From contig NZ_CP081153.1 in assembly GCF_025140835.1 (NCBI RefSeq), positions 1,798,001 to 1,862,000 on the forward strand: DNA of 64,000 nt, in the 5' to 3' direction. The stretch's first letter is position 1; every line of letters begins with the position of its first letter. This stretch comes from Aliiroseovarius sp. M344 (lineage in GTDB: Bacteria > Pseudomonadota > Alphaproteobacteria > Rhodobacterales > Rhodobacteraceae). The position numbers were made by a program, and so were the translations under genes. The notes under the pieces are model-generated. The model was not told the DNA's origin. It was given only the letters and a program-made list of their open reading frames with translations, and made no database searches. Below are positions 16,495 through 25,930 of this stretch, in pieces.

Positions 16495-19235
16495 AAACCC
16501 CAACAAAACAAGGCATTTCAGATTGCATCGCCCCGTCCATCAGAGTCCTGATATGTCAGGGATACATCTCCTCGAACAATATGGTGTCGTTTCGGTCAAC
16601 CGCAAAATCGATTGATTAGAGCAGTTCGTCACGTCATGGTGGAAACACACAGCATTTAAGTTAATTCATCCATTGGTGTTCATATGCGCCTTGAACTTCT
16701 GATTGACGGCACCTCCGTGCTTCGACGGATGGCAAAGAGCGGCATGGGTGATCCGCTTCCTTTGGTAAACGGCGAGACTGCAAATGCCGCACTTCGGGAT
16801 TGGTCTGAGCGTTACAGCCGTGCTGTTCAGTTTCGCACTGACGAAGCTTTACTCGAGATTGGCCGAGAGATGTTCGCTTGGCTTGATCAGGGCGGCGTGT
16901 TGGCGGACTGGATGCTTACCGATCCGCGTGAGCTTGTCATTCAGACATCTTCGCAAGATTCTGCAGACCTGACCGATGCGCTTCTGGCAGCACCTTGGGA
17001 GTTGCTGGCCGATCAGAATGGCTTTCTGGCATTGGACATGCGCCTTTTTTCAGTTGTCCGACAAGCACATGGCGCTGTTGAGCCTCAGATGCCGGACCAT
17101 AAAGACATCGCTCTGCTCTTCATGGCGGCCTCACCGCGCGGCCAGAATTCACTCGACCACGAGGGCGAGGAAGCCATGATATTGCAAGCCACCCGCCCAA
17201 AGCTCGGGCAGGCTGCGCCAGTGCACCTTCAAGTCGAAGAAAGCGGTTCTTTGGAATTCCTCGCTGAAGCCGCGCGACTCGAGGGTCCCTTCGAAGCGCT
17301 GCATCTCAGCTGCCATGGCAACATCCTATCGCAGGAGAACGCTTCACCTCAGCCGGTGATTTTCCTTGAGACCGATGAAGGTGAAGCAGATCCGGTCACG
17401 GTCGACCGCCTAAAGACCAAACTCGGCCAGATGCCACCACTGCTATTTCTCTCGGCTTGTCGCACGGCCGAGCGCGGCGAAGGTCGTGGGCGTCCCCTCC
17501 CCGAGGGATTTCGCCGTGATGTAATCAGCGACAGCACAGTCAGGCGGGACACAGATTCACCCGATAGCGAGGCGAGTCCTGACCTTGCCGATCCCTTCGC
17601 CCGACAGATCTCAGGGTTCACGGCAAATGTCTTGGGCTGGGACGGCTCAGTCTATGACAGCGAAGCCGCCCTCTTTGCCGAGACCTTCTATCAGGAGGTT
17701 TCGAAAGGTGACACAGCCCCCATAGCTGCCGCGAAGGCCCGTCGCACGTTACTGCGTGAACGATCTCCAGAAAATGCAATGATCGGCGCCCACTGGCACC
17801 TTGCGCGGGTTTATCTCGGGCCAGGTGGAGGCGGTCCGATTTGCGATCCTCGTGCTGCAGCCGCGCGACCTGCCCGCCCAGATACAGAGCAGGCTTTTCT
17901 TGGCGGGGACCGGCGAGTTCCGGTCGCAAGCCGGGACAGGTTTGTTGGCCGTCGGCGCGAGATCCAGCGCATCATTGCCGCCTTCCGGAGCGGCACGAAG
18001 GGCGTGGTGATCCATGGCATGGGCAACCTCGGCAAGTCGAGCCTGGCTGCACGTGTTGCCAGCAGAACGACGGGTTATCGGGTGGCAGTCGTCTATGGCA
18101 TCTGCACGGCCCGCACGATTTTTGAGGCGTTGCGCAAGGTGCTCAACGAGATCGCCGACGATCTCGAGGACTATTCCGAAGCCCGAACAATCCGCGAAGA
18201 ACTCGTGCTCTGGGAAGAAGAGATTGCCCAAAACCCAACCGTGATCAGCGACATCTTTCGTCGCCTGCTGCGCGGACACCTGAACACCCATCCGGTCCTG
18301 CTTGTGCTCGACGATTTCGAACAGTCACTGCTGCCACCCTCTACGGATACCGCTGAGATCACTCCGCGTCCGGACTGCCGAGACGCAGTTCTGTCTTTAC
18401 TCCAAGCGGTATCAGAAGCGCAGAGTGCGTCGAGGCTCCTAGTCACCTCACGGTTCGACTTCGTGGCCAAAGACGCCGGTGCATGCAGACTCGACGAGAT
18501 CTTGCTGCGCGTTCCTCTGGTGCCGATGGAGGGACGGGAACGCGCAAAGCAGGTCCGCGCCAAGGCGACGGCAGAAGACAAAGTCGAACTTCTGTCGCAT
18601 CGCGCGGCACTGATCAATGAAGCGCTCGAGGTCTCGGCCGGCAGCCCCGGCTTGCAGGACGTGCTAACTGGCACGATCCTGAACGACGAAGAAGCCGCGG
18701 CACAGCGGGCCATCGAGCAAATACGGAACTTCCAGCAAAGCGGTGAGACGCCACCACCAGGAACCGATCTCGGGGATTTCTTCGCCCGCATGACATTCGA
18801 AGTTTACGCCGACGCGCTCACTGGAACGCAGCGACGCGCACTTGGCGCCGCTGCGATCTTTTCCGAAGATGTGCCGATCCCACGACCTGCCCTGCTGACC
18901 GCGATTGGCACAAGCGGCATTGCGGAGCCCGAGGCGGCACTCGATCGGTTGCTGGCGCTCGGTCTTGTTGATGATTGGGGAGCGATATCCCCTTGGACGG
19001 ATACACTAGACCTACCGCATCACGCGGTTAATCCACTTGCGCGTTCGCTGGAGGAGACACTAACCGAGGGAGATGTGTCCCAGATCAGCACCCCAGTGTT
19101 GGCGGACCTAAGCGCGGCTTGGAGAGATGACGAGGGAGATTTCCCACTGGACCCGCGCGGGCTCGAGGCAGCGCGCCTGGGTCTCGAAGCTTCCGATCCG
19201 GACCCGGAGATCTTGGAGGCTGCAGCGGCGGCGGC
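16495..19235. repeat. 2,741-bp direct duplication, copy 1 (leader plus CHAT/STAND constant part)
   Basis: As far as I can read, 16495-19235 is identical to 21417-24157 (offset 4922). It covers a 189-bp leader, including the small palindrome CCTGA-TATG-TCAGG at 16547-16560, and codons 1-850 of the large gene. Divergence begins abruptly at 19236/24158, inside a GCGGCGGCG run. Confidence 0.92.
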
Positions 19236-20982
19236 GTTAAAATTCCTCCTCGACATTCGAGAAGACGCTGCCGCTGCGCTAACGCTTGGTATGGCCGCAC
19301 TGGAACGTCTGGAGCAAATGGGCCACATCCCCGGACCAATATTGCCCGGCAAATTGGTAGTTGCGGCAAACAGACTTGGCGAAGTTGAAATCGAGGAGAA
19401 ACTCATCGAGGACACACTACAGCGCGGTGACCTCGCTCCGCTGGACCGGGGTCAATTCCTTGCTATGCGTGGCGCACGGGAGGATACCCGAGGCAGCACT
19501 ATTCAAGCCATGAACACCTACGAAGAAGCCGTCGGTCTGCTGAGAAAAATCGGCGCTGATCATTCGGTCGCTGTCACCCGCGAGAAGTTTGCCGATATCC
19601 TGCAGAATCTGGGCAACCTCGACATGGCCCGCCGCATCTACGAGAAGGAAGCACTTCCGGTATTTGAAGCTCTCAGCGACAGGCGTCAAATAGCCATCAC
19701 CCGCAGAAAGATTGCCTATATCGTGCAGAAACAGGGCGACCTCGACGAGGCCCGCCGCATCTACGAGCGGGAAGCACTTCCGGTCTTTGAGGCCCTCGGC
19801 GACAGGCATGAAATCGCCACCACATACGAACAGATCGCTTTTGTCCTGCGGCAACAGGGCGACCTCGACGAGGCCCGCCGCATCTACGAGCGGGAAGCAC
19901 TTCCGGTCTTTGAGGCCCTCGGCGACAGGCACCTTATCGCCCGCACGCGTGGACACATCGCCGATATCCTGTGCGCGCAGGGCGAATTCACTGAGGCTCG
20001 TCGCATCTACGAGCAAGAAACACTTCCGGTCTTTGAGGCCCTCGGCATCAGACTCGAATCTGCCAACACACACGTAAAGATCGCCGATATCCTGCTGGAA
20101 CAGGGCGACCTCGACGGGGCACGCCGCATCTTCGAGAAGGAAGCACTTCCGGTCTTTGAGGCCCTCGACGAAAGTCAAAAAATTGCCATCACACACGGAA
20201 ACATCGCCTATATCATGCATGAACAGGGCGACCTCGACGAGGCCCGCCGCATCTACGAGAAAGAAGCACTTCCGATTTTCGAGGCCATAGGCAACAGCCT
20301 CAACGTCGCCCACACACACGGACATATCGCCTATATCCTGTGGCAACAGGGCGACCTCGGCGAGGCCCGCAGAATCTACGAGCAGGAGGTGCTCCCGGTC
20401 TTTAATGACCTCGACGACAGGCGCGCCATAGTCGTTACCCACGGACAGATCGCCGATATCCTACAGGAACAGGGCGACCTCGACGGGGCCCGCAGAATCT
20501 ACGAGCAGGAGGTGCTCCCGGTCTTTAATGACCTCGACGACAGGCGCGCCATAGTCGTTACCCACGGACAGATCGCCGATATCCTACAGGAACAGGGCGA
20601 CCTCGACGGGGCGCTGGACCTGCATCTATCCCGCCTTCCGGACGCAGAACACATGCAGGACATCTCCATAATCGCGGCTATCCATTACAATTGCGCCCAT
20701 ATCAGGTTGCTACGAGGCGATCTCAAACGTGGCGAATTGCCCGTAATAACAAACGAATTGAGAAGATCCTTTGCCATCACCCAAGAACTCAGCAACTCAG
20801 ACGGAGTGGGACAGGTTGGCGCCCTGCTGGCTCAAGTGTTGGCCTTTGATGACCTTACCGTCGAAGCTCTGGAGGTATTGGACCAGGCTGAACAGGCATA
20901 CGATTCGCTCGGCAGCCGGTCCGGAATAGATCATTGCCAAACTGTAAGGGACATGATCACTGAGAAGGATGACCAAACATGA
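16684..20982 (+). CDS. CHAT protease-STAND NTPase-TPR protein, cassette 1
   Basis: This 1432-aa protein has three parts. Residues about 1-380 are a CHAT caspase-like domain with the catalytic dyad His211 (LHLSCHGN) and Cys259 (LLFLSACRTAE). Residues about 415-850 are a STAND/NB-ARC-type P-loop ATPase: Walker A GMGNLGKSS (445-453, Lys451), Walker B VLLVLDDFE (538-546), sensor TSR (588-590) and SAGSPGL. From residue 977 come eight TPR-like units of 41 aa (consensus GDLDEARRIYE.E.LPVFEALGD, then IA.T...IADIL..Q), followed by a degenerate unit and a helical end. Such proteins sense a ligand by TPR, oligomerise with ATP and activate the protease. It overlaps the next gene by ATGA. Units 7 and 8 differ by 2 of 123 bases. 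Family-level function is well supported; target and trigger are unknown. Confidence 0.92.
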   Translation: MRLELLIDGTSVLRRMAKSGMGDPLPLVNGETANAALRDWSERYSRAVQFRTDEALLEIGREMFAWLDQGGVLADWMLTDPRELVIQTSSQDSADLTDALLAAPWELLADQNGFLALDMRLFSVVRQAHGAVEPQMPDHKDIALLFMAASPRGQNSLDHEGEEAMILQATRPKLGQAAPVHLQVEESGSLEFLAEAARLEGPFEALHLSCHGNILSQENASPQPVIFLETDEGEADPVTVDRLKTKLGQMPPLLFLSACRTAERGEGRGRPLPEGFRRDVISDSTVRRDTDSPDSEASPDLADPFARQISGFTANVLGWDGSVYDSEAALFAETFYQEVSKGDTAPIAAAKARRTLLRERSPENAMIGAHWHLARVYLGPGGGGPICDPRAAAARPARPDTEQAFLGGDRRVPVASRDRFVGRRREIQRIIAAFRSGTKGVVIHGMGNLGKSSLAARVASRTTGYRVAVVYGICTARTIFEALRKVLNEIADDLEDYSEARTIREELVLWEEEIAQNPTVISDIFRRLLRGHLNTHPVLLVLDDFEQSLLPPSTDTAEITPRPDCRDAVLSLLQAVSEAQSASRLLVTSRFDFVAKDAGACRLDEILLRVPLVPMEGRERAKQVRAKATAEDKVELLSHRAALINEALEVSAGSPGLQDVLTGTILNDEEAAAQRAIEQIRNFQQSGETPPPGTDLGDFFARMTFEVYADALTGTQRRALGAAAIFSEDVPIPRPALLTAIGTSGIAEPEAALDRLLALGLVDDWGAISPWTDTLDLPHHAVNPLARSLEETLTEGDVSQISTPVLADLSAAWRDDEGDFPLDPRGLEAARLGLEASDPDPEILEAAAAAALKFLLDIREDAAAALTLGMAALERLEQMGHIPGPILPGKLVVAANRLGEVEIEEKLIEDTLQRGDLAPLDRGQFLAMRGAREDTRGSTIQAMNTYEEAVGLLRKIGADHSVAVTREKFADILQNLGNLDMARRIYEKEALPVFEALSDRRQIAITRRKIAYIVQKQGDLDEARRIYEREALPVFEALGDRHEIATTYEQIAFVLRQQGDLDEARRIYEREALPVFEALGDRHLIARTRGHIADILCAQGEFTEARRIYEQETLPVFEALGIRLESANTHVKIADILLEQGDLDGARRIFEKEALPVFEALDESQKIAITHGNIAYIMHEQGDLDEARRIYEKEALPIFEAIGNSLNVAHTHGHIAYILWQQGDLGEARRIYEQEVLPVFNDLDDRRAIVVTHGQIADILQEQGDLDGARRIYEQEVLPVFNDLDDRRAIVVTHGQIADILQEQGDLDGALDLHLSRLPDAEHMQDISIIAAIHYNCAHIRLLRGDLKRGELPVITNELRRSFAITQELSNSDGVGQVGALLAQVLAFDDLTVEALEVLDQAEQAYDSLGSRSGIDHCQTVRDMITEKDDQT
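19612..20595 (+). repeat. Eight in-frame 123-bp tandem repeats (TPR array, cassette 1)
   Basis: Eight units of 123 bp encode 41-aa TPR-like motifs. Units 7 (20350-20472) and 8 (20473-20595) differ at only two bases, evidence of a very recent unit duplication. Earlier units are more diverged. Confidence 0.9.
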
Positions 20983-21368
20983 AGATTCAGCTGACCGGTG
21001 CCGACCTTGCATCTGCGCGTTCACAGATCGAACGCATGTTTGCTAGCCTGGGGGCCGTTCCATTAGAAGAACAAGTCTCACCGAATGCTCAAAGCCAGCG
21101 GATTGATCCCTTTACCGTTGCGGTCGGACTAAGCAGCATCATCCTGACGTTGCCATCGACGATCGACGCAATCACGAACCTCATGGACCGTGCAAAGCGT
21201 GACACGGCCAAAACTGAAGTTGATGAGCTGAAGCGTGTTCTGGTGGAAGTCAAGGTAGGATGCATTTTGACTACCGATACCGGCCGCACCCTCATTCTCC
21301 CAAAAGCTGCCACAGACGATGTCGTTGACGCAATCCTCGAAGAGCTCATCTCAAAACACACCGACTAA
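20979..21368 (+). CDS. EACC1-like small protein, cassette 1 (putative effector or adaptor)
   Basis: This 129-aa protein overlaps the CHAT/STAND gene by ATGA, indicating translational coupling and fixed stoichiometry. The layout is an N-terminal helix; a hydrophobic segment at about 44-69 (IDPFTVAVGLSSIILTLPST..), possibly membrane-inserting; a charged helix (70-90); and a beta-rich end (VKVGCILTTDTGRTLILP). This order matches the 'effector-associated constant component' (EACC1) type of protein described with STAND and effector-associated-domain conflict systems, recognised here by pattern only. Alternatives: the protease substrate, or a membrane-damaging effector released by cleavage. It differs from its twin in cassette 2 at six positions (L10I, I17T, R19H, L68F, T76K, E83A). 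Confidence 0.65.
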   Translation: MKIQLTGADLASARSQIERMFASLGAVPLEEQVSPNAQSQRIDPFTVAVGLSSIILTLPSTIDAITNLMDRAKRDTAKTEVDELKRVLVEVKVGCILTTDTGRTLILPKAATDDVVDAILEELISKHTD

Positions 21369-21416
21369 TCTGACTATGTTGCTACATCCCGTGCTACAAT
21401 TCGCAGTGATACGCTC

Positions 21417-24157
21417 AAACCCCAACAAAACAAGGCATTTCAGATTGCATCGCCCCGTCCATCAGAGTCCTGATATGTCAGGGATACATCTCCTCGAACA
21501 ATATGGTGTCGTTTCGGTCAACCGCAAAATCGATTGATTAGAGCAGTTCGTCACGTCATGGTGGAAACACACAGCATTTAAGTTAATTCATCCATTGGTG
21601 TTCATATGCGCCTTGAACTTCTGATTGACGGCACCTCCGTGCTTCGACGGATGGCAAAGAGCGGCATGGGTGATCCGCTTCCTTTGGTAAACGGCGAGAC
21701 TGCAAATGCCGCACTTCGGGATTGGTCTGAGCGTTACAGCCGTGCTGTTCAGTTTCGCACTGACGAAGCTTTACTCGAGATTGGCCGAGAGATGTTCGCT
21801 TGGCTTGATCAGGGCGGCGTGTTGGCGGACTGGATGCTTACCGATCCGCGTGAGCTTGTCATTCAGACATCTTCGCAAGATTCTGCAGACCTGACCGATG
21901 CGCTTCTGGCAGCACCTTGGGAGTTGCTGGCCGATCAGAATGGCTTTCTGGCATTGGACATGCGCCTTTTTTCAGTTGTCCGACAAGCACATGGCGCTGT
22001 TGAGCCTCAGATGCCGGACCATAAAGACATCGCTCTGCTCTTCATGGCGGCCTCACCGCGCGGCCAGAATTCACTCGACCACGAGGGCGAGGAAGCCATG
22101 ATATTGCAAGCCACCCGCCCAAAGCTCGGGCAGGCTGCGCCAGTGCACCTTCAAGTCGAAGAAAGCGGTTCTTTGGAATTCCTCGCTGAAGCCGCGCGAC
22201 TCGAGGGTCCCTTCGAAGCGCTGCATCTCAGCTGCCATGGCAACATCCTATCGCAGGAGAACGCTTCACCTCAGCCGGTGATTTTCCTTGAGACCGATGA
22301 AGGTGAAGCAGATCCGGTCACGGTCGACCGCCTAAAGACCAAACTCGGCCAGATGCCACCACTGCTATTTCTCTCGGCTTGTCGCACGGCCGAGCGCGGC
22401 GAAGGTCGTGGGCGTCCCCTCCCCGAGGGATTTCGCCGTGATGTAATCAGCGACAGCACAGTCAGGCGGGACACAGATTCACCCGATAGCGAGGCGAGTC
22501 CTGACCTTGCCGATCCCTTCGCCCGACAGATCTCAGGGTTCACGGCAAATGTCTTGGGCTGGGACGGCTCAGTCTATGACAGCGAAGCCGCCCTCTTTGC
22601 CGAGACCTTCTATCAGGAGGTTTCGAAAGGTGACACAGCCCCCATAGCTGCCGCGAAGGCCCGTCGCACGTTACTGCGTGAACGATCTCCAGAAAATGCA
22701 ATGATCGGCGCCCACTGGCACCTTGCGCGGGTTTATCTCGGGCCAGGTGGAGGCGGTCCGATTTGCGATCCTCGTGCTGCAGCCGCGCGACCTGCCCGCC
22801 CAGATACAGAGCAGGCTTTTCTTGGCGGGGACCGGCGAGTTCCGGTCGCAAGCCGGGACAGGTTTGTTGGCCGTCGGCGCGAGATCCAGCGCATCATTGC
22901 CGCCTTCCGGAGCGGCACGAAGGGCGTGGTGATCCATGGCATGGGCAACCTCGGCAAGTCGAGCCTGGCTGCACGTGTTGCCAGCAGAACGACGGGTTAT
23001 CGGGTGGCAGTCGTCTATGGCATCTGCACGGCCCGCACGATTTTTGAGGCGTTGCGCAAGGTGCTCAACGAGATCGCCGACGATCTCGAGGACTATTCCG
23101 AAGCCCGAACAATCCGCGAAGAACTCGTGCTCTGGGAAGAAGAGATTGCCCAAAACCCAACCGTGATCAGCGACATCTTTCGTCGCCTGCTGCGCGGACA
23201 CCTGAACACCCATCCGGTCCTGCTTGTGCTCGACGATTTCGAACAGTCACTGCTGCCACCCTCTACGGATACCGCTGAGATCACTCCGCGTCCGGACTGC
23301 CGAGACGCAGTTCTGTCTTTACTCCAAGCGGTATCAGAAGCGCAGAGTGCGTCGAGGCTCCTAGTCACCTCACGGTTCGACTTCGTGGCCAAAGACGCCG
23401 GTGCATGCAGACTCGACGAGATCTTGCTGCGCGTTCCTCTGGTGCCGATGGAGGGACGGGAACGCGCAAAGCAGGTCCGCGCCAAGGCGACGGCAGAAGA
23501 CAAAGTCGAACTTCTGTCGCATCGCGCGGCACTGATCAATGAAGCGCTCGAGGTCTCGGCCGGCAGCCCCGGCTTGCAGGACGTGCTAACTGGCACGATC
23601 CTGAACGACGAAGAAGCCGCGGCACAGCGGGCCATCGAGCAAATACGGAACTTCCAGCAAAGCGGTGAGACGCCACCACCAGGAACCGATCTCGGGGATT
23701 TCTTCGCCCGCATGACATTCGAAGTTTACGCCGACGCGCTCACTGGAACGCAGCGACGCGCACTTGGCGCCGCTGCGATCTTTTCCGAAGATGTGCCGAT
23801 CCCACGACCTGCCCTGCTGACCGCGATTGGCACAAGCGGCATTGCGGAGCCCGAGGCGGCACTCGATCGGTTGCTGGCGCTCGGTCTTGTTGATGATTGG
23901 GGAGCGATATCCCCTTGGACGGATACACTAGACCTACCGCATCACGCGGTTAATCCACTTGCGCGTTCGCTGGAGGAGACACTAACCGAGGGAGATGTGT
24001 CCCAGATCAGCACCCCAGTGTTGGCGGACCTAAGCGCGGCTTGGAGAGATGACGAGGGAGATTTCCCACTGGACCCGCGCGGGCTCGAGGCAGCGCGCCT
24101 GGGTCTCGAAGCTTCCGATCCGGACCCGGAGATCTTGGAGGCTGCAGCGGCGGCGGC
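21417..24157. repeat. 2,741-bp direct duplication, copy 2
   Basis: This is identical to 16495-19235 and includes the leader (21417-21605) and codons 1-850 of the second CHAT/STAND gene. It is preceded by a TGCTACA pair (21380-21386 and 21392-21398) in the 48 bp after the first EACC1-like gene. Perfect identity over 2.7 kb implies very recent duplication or active gene conversion. Confidence 0.92.
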
Positions 24158-25544
24158 CATGGCATTTCTTTTCAATATTCGAGAAGATGCCGGCGCCGCG
24201 CTTAAACTTGGTATGGCCGCACTGGAACGTCTGGAGCAAATGGGCCACATCCCCGGACCAATATTGCCCGGCAAATTGGTAGTTGCGGCACACGCACTTG
24301 GCGAGGTCGAGATCGAGGAGAGAATCATCGAGGCAACACTGCGGCGGGATGATCTCACCCCGTTCGACCGGGGTCAATTCCTGGCGCTGCGCGGCAATCG
24401 GCAGAATATCCAAGGCAACATTGGTCAGGCGATAAGCAGCTACGAAGAAGCCATTGGTCTACTGCAAGAAAGCGGCGACAAACGCGATGTCGCCATTGTC
24501 CGCGGAGATTTAGCCTATATCTTAGCGATGCGGGGCGACAGTGACGAAGCCCTACGTATCCTCGAGGAAGAAGAACTCCCGGCATTCGAAGCCCTCGGCG
24601 ACACGCGCTCCATCGCTATCACCCAGGGAAAGATCGCCGATATCTTACGGACACGGGGCGAGTTCGACGAGGCTCGCCGCATCTGCGAGCAGGAAACACT
24701 CCCGCTTTACGAGGCCCTCGGTGACCGCTATTTCGTCGCCAGAACCTGCGGGCGGATCGCCCTTATCCTGCAGGGACAAGGCAACTTCGATGAGGCCCGC
24801 CGTATCCGCGAGGAGGAAGAACTCCCGATTTTGGAGGCCCTCGGCGAAAAGCGCCAAATCGCCAAGACCCACGGGCAGATCGCCAGTATCCTGCAGGATC
24901 AAGGCGAGTTCGCTGAGGCCCGCCGCATCCACGAGCAGGAAGAACTCCCGATTTACGAGGCCCTTGGCGACAGGCGCGCCATCGCCATCGCCCGCGGAAG
25001 GATCGCTGATATCTTGTGGCAACAGGGCGACCTCGCCGAAGCCCGCCGCATCTTCGAGCAGGAACAACTTCCGATTTTGGAGGCCCTTGGCGACAAGCGC
25101 GAATTCGTCATCGCCCAAGGAAAGATCGCCGATATCCTGCAGGAACAGGGCGACCTCGACGGGGCGCTGGATCTACATCTGTCCCGCCTTCCGGAAGCAG
25201 AACACATGCAAGACAGTCACATGATCGCGTATATCCGTTACCACTGCGCCAAGATTAGGTTGCTGCGTGACGATCTCGAACCTGGTGACTTGCAGGTGAT
25301 CGTAGACGAATTGACCGATTCGTTTATCATCAGCCACAAACTCGACGACCAACTTTTTACGGGAATTAGTGGGGAATTACTGGCCCAGGTATTGGCCCTG
25401 GGCGGCCAAACAGTCGATGCTTTGGGGGTATTGGACCTGGCTGAACAGGCATACGATGAGTTCGGCGACCAGTCCGATATTTATCATTGCCAAGCTCTAA
25501 GGGCAGAAATCTTAAAAACTGCTGAGAGGGATGACCAAACATGA
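21606..25544 (+). CDS. CHAT protease-STAND NTPase-TPR protein, cassette 2
   Basis: This 1312-aa paralogue has residues 1-850 identical to cassette 1, so the same CHAT dyad (His211, Cys259), Walker A (445-453) and Walker B (538-546). From residue 851 it diverges. The linker is similar, but the TPR array from residue 977 has only five 41-aa units with different exposed residues (for example EARRIREEEELPILEAL and EARRIFEQEQLPILEAL), followed by the shared degenerate unit GDLDGALDLHLSRLP and a related C-terminus. The whole 120-aa length difference is three missing units (123 aa) offset by three extra residues in the tail. The same protease would therefore be wired to a different ligand. It overlaps the next gene by ATGA. 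Confidence 0.92.
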   Translation: MRLELLIDGTSVLRRMAKSGMGDPLPLVNGETANAALRDWSERYSRAVQFRTDEALLEIGREMFAWLDQGGVLADWMLTDPRELVIQTSSQDSADLTDALLAAPWELLADQNGFLALDMRLFSVVRQAHGAVEPQMPDHKDIALLFMAASPRGQNSLDHEGEEAMILQATRPKLGQAAPVHLQVEESGSLEFLAEAARLEGPFEALHLSCHGNILSQENASPQPVIFLETDEGEADPVTVDRLKTKLGQMPPLLFLSACRTAERGEGRGRPLPEGFRRDVISDSTVRRDTDSPDSEASPDLADPFARQISGFTANVLGWDGSVYDSEAALFAETFYQEVSKGDTAPIAAAKARRTLLRERSPENAMIGAHWHLARVYLGPGGGGPICDPRAAAARPARPDTEQAFLGGDRRVPVASRDRFVGRRREIQRIIAAFRSGTKGVVIHGMGNLGKSSLAARVASRTTGYRVAVVYGICTARTIFEALRKVLNEIADDLEDYSEARTIREELVLWEEEIAQNPTVISDIFRRLLRGHLNTHPVLLVLDDFEQSLLPPSTDTAEITPRPDCRDAVLSLLQAVSEAQSASRLLVTSRFDFVAKDAGACRLDEILLRVPLVPMEGRERAKQVRAKATAEDKVELLSHRAALINEALEVSAGSPGLQDVLTGTILNDEEAAAQRAIEQIRNFQQSGETPPPGTDLGDFFARMTFEVYADALTGTQRRALGAAAIFSEDVPIPRPALLTAIGTSGIAEPEAALDRLLALGLVDDWGAISPWTDTLDLPHHAVNPLARSLEETLTEGDVSQISTPVLADLSAAWRDDEGDFPLDPRGLEAARLGLEASDPDPEILEAAAAAAMAFLFNIREDAGAALKLGMAALERLEQMGHIPGPILPGKLVVAAHALGEVEIEERIIEATLRRDDLTPFDRGQFLALRGNRQNIQGNIGQAISSYEEAIGLLQESGDKRDVAIVRGDLAYILAMRGDSDEALRILEEEELPAFEALGDTRSIAITQGKIADILRTRGEFDEARRICEQETLPLYEALGDRYFVARTCGRIALILQGQGNFDEARRIREEEELPILEALGEKRQIAKTHGQIASILQDQGEFAEARRIHEQEELPIYEALGDRRAIAIARGRIADILWQQGDLAEARRIFEQEQLPILEALGDKREFVIAQGKIADILQEQGDLDGALDLHLSRLPEAEHMQDSHMIAYIRYHCAKIRLLRDDLEPGDLQVIVDELTDSFIISHKLDDQLFTGISGELLAQVLALGGQTVDALGVLDLAEQAYDEFGDQSDIYHCQALRAEILKTAERDDQT
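24534..25148 (+). repeat. Five in-frame 123-bp tandem repeats (TPR array, cassette 2)
   Basis: Five 123-bp units encode 41-aa TPR-like motifs, in phase with the array of cassette 1 (both begin at residue 977). No two units are near-identical, unlike units 7 and 8 of cassette 1. Confidence 0.88.
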
Positions 25545-25930
25545 AGATTCAGCTGACCGGTGCCGACATTGCATCTGCGCGTTCACAGACTGAACACATG
25601 TTTGCAAGCCTGGGGGCCGTTCCATTAGAAGAACAAGTCTCACCGAATGCTCAAAGCCAGCGGATTGATCCCTTTACCGTTGCGGTCGGACTAAGCAGCA
25701 TCATCCTGACGTTGCCATCGACGATCGACGCAATCACGAACTTCATGGACCGTGCAAAGCGTGACAAGGCCAAAACTGAAGTCGATGCGCTGAAGCGTGT
25801 TCTGGTGGAAGTCAAGGTAGGATGCATTTTGACTACCGATACCGGCCGCACCCTCATTCTCCCAAAAGCTGCCACAGACGATGTCGTTGACGCAATCCTC
25901 GAAGAGCTCATCTCAAAACACACCGACTGA
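25541..25930 (+). CDS. EACC1-like small protein, cassette 2
   Basis: This 129-aa twin of the cassette 1 product has 123 of 129 residues identical and the same hydrophobic segment (44-69) and beta-rich C-terminal half (about 90-125 unchanged). Its start overlaps the CHAT/STAND stop (ATGA), again indicating coupled translation. Four of the six differences lie in or next to helices flanking the hydrophobic segment (L68F, T76K, E83A, R19H), which may tune pairing with its own partner. The role is as uncertain as for cassette 1: adaptor, effector or substrate. Confidence 0.65.
   Translation: MKIQLTGADIASARSQTEHMFASLGAVPLEEQVSPNAQSQRIDPFTVAVGLSSIILTLPSTIDAITNFMDRAKRDKAKTEVDALKRVLVEVKVGCILTTDTGRTLILPKAATDDVVDAILEELISKHTD

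Noticed and set aside
19417..20442. A 341-codon antisense frame across the TPR array of cassette 1
   Set aside because: It is a mirror of the 123-bp repeat; antisense frames stay open because of repeat composition. No start signal, and the sense protein has clear domains.
19612..20595. CRISPR-like regularly spaced repeats
   Set aside because: The 123-bp period is coding, in frame and without spacers; it is a TPR array.
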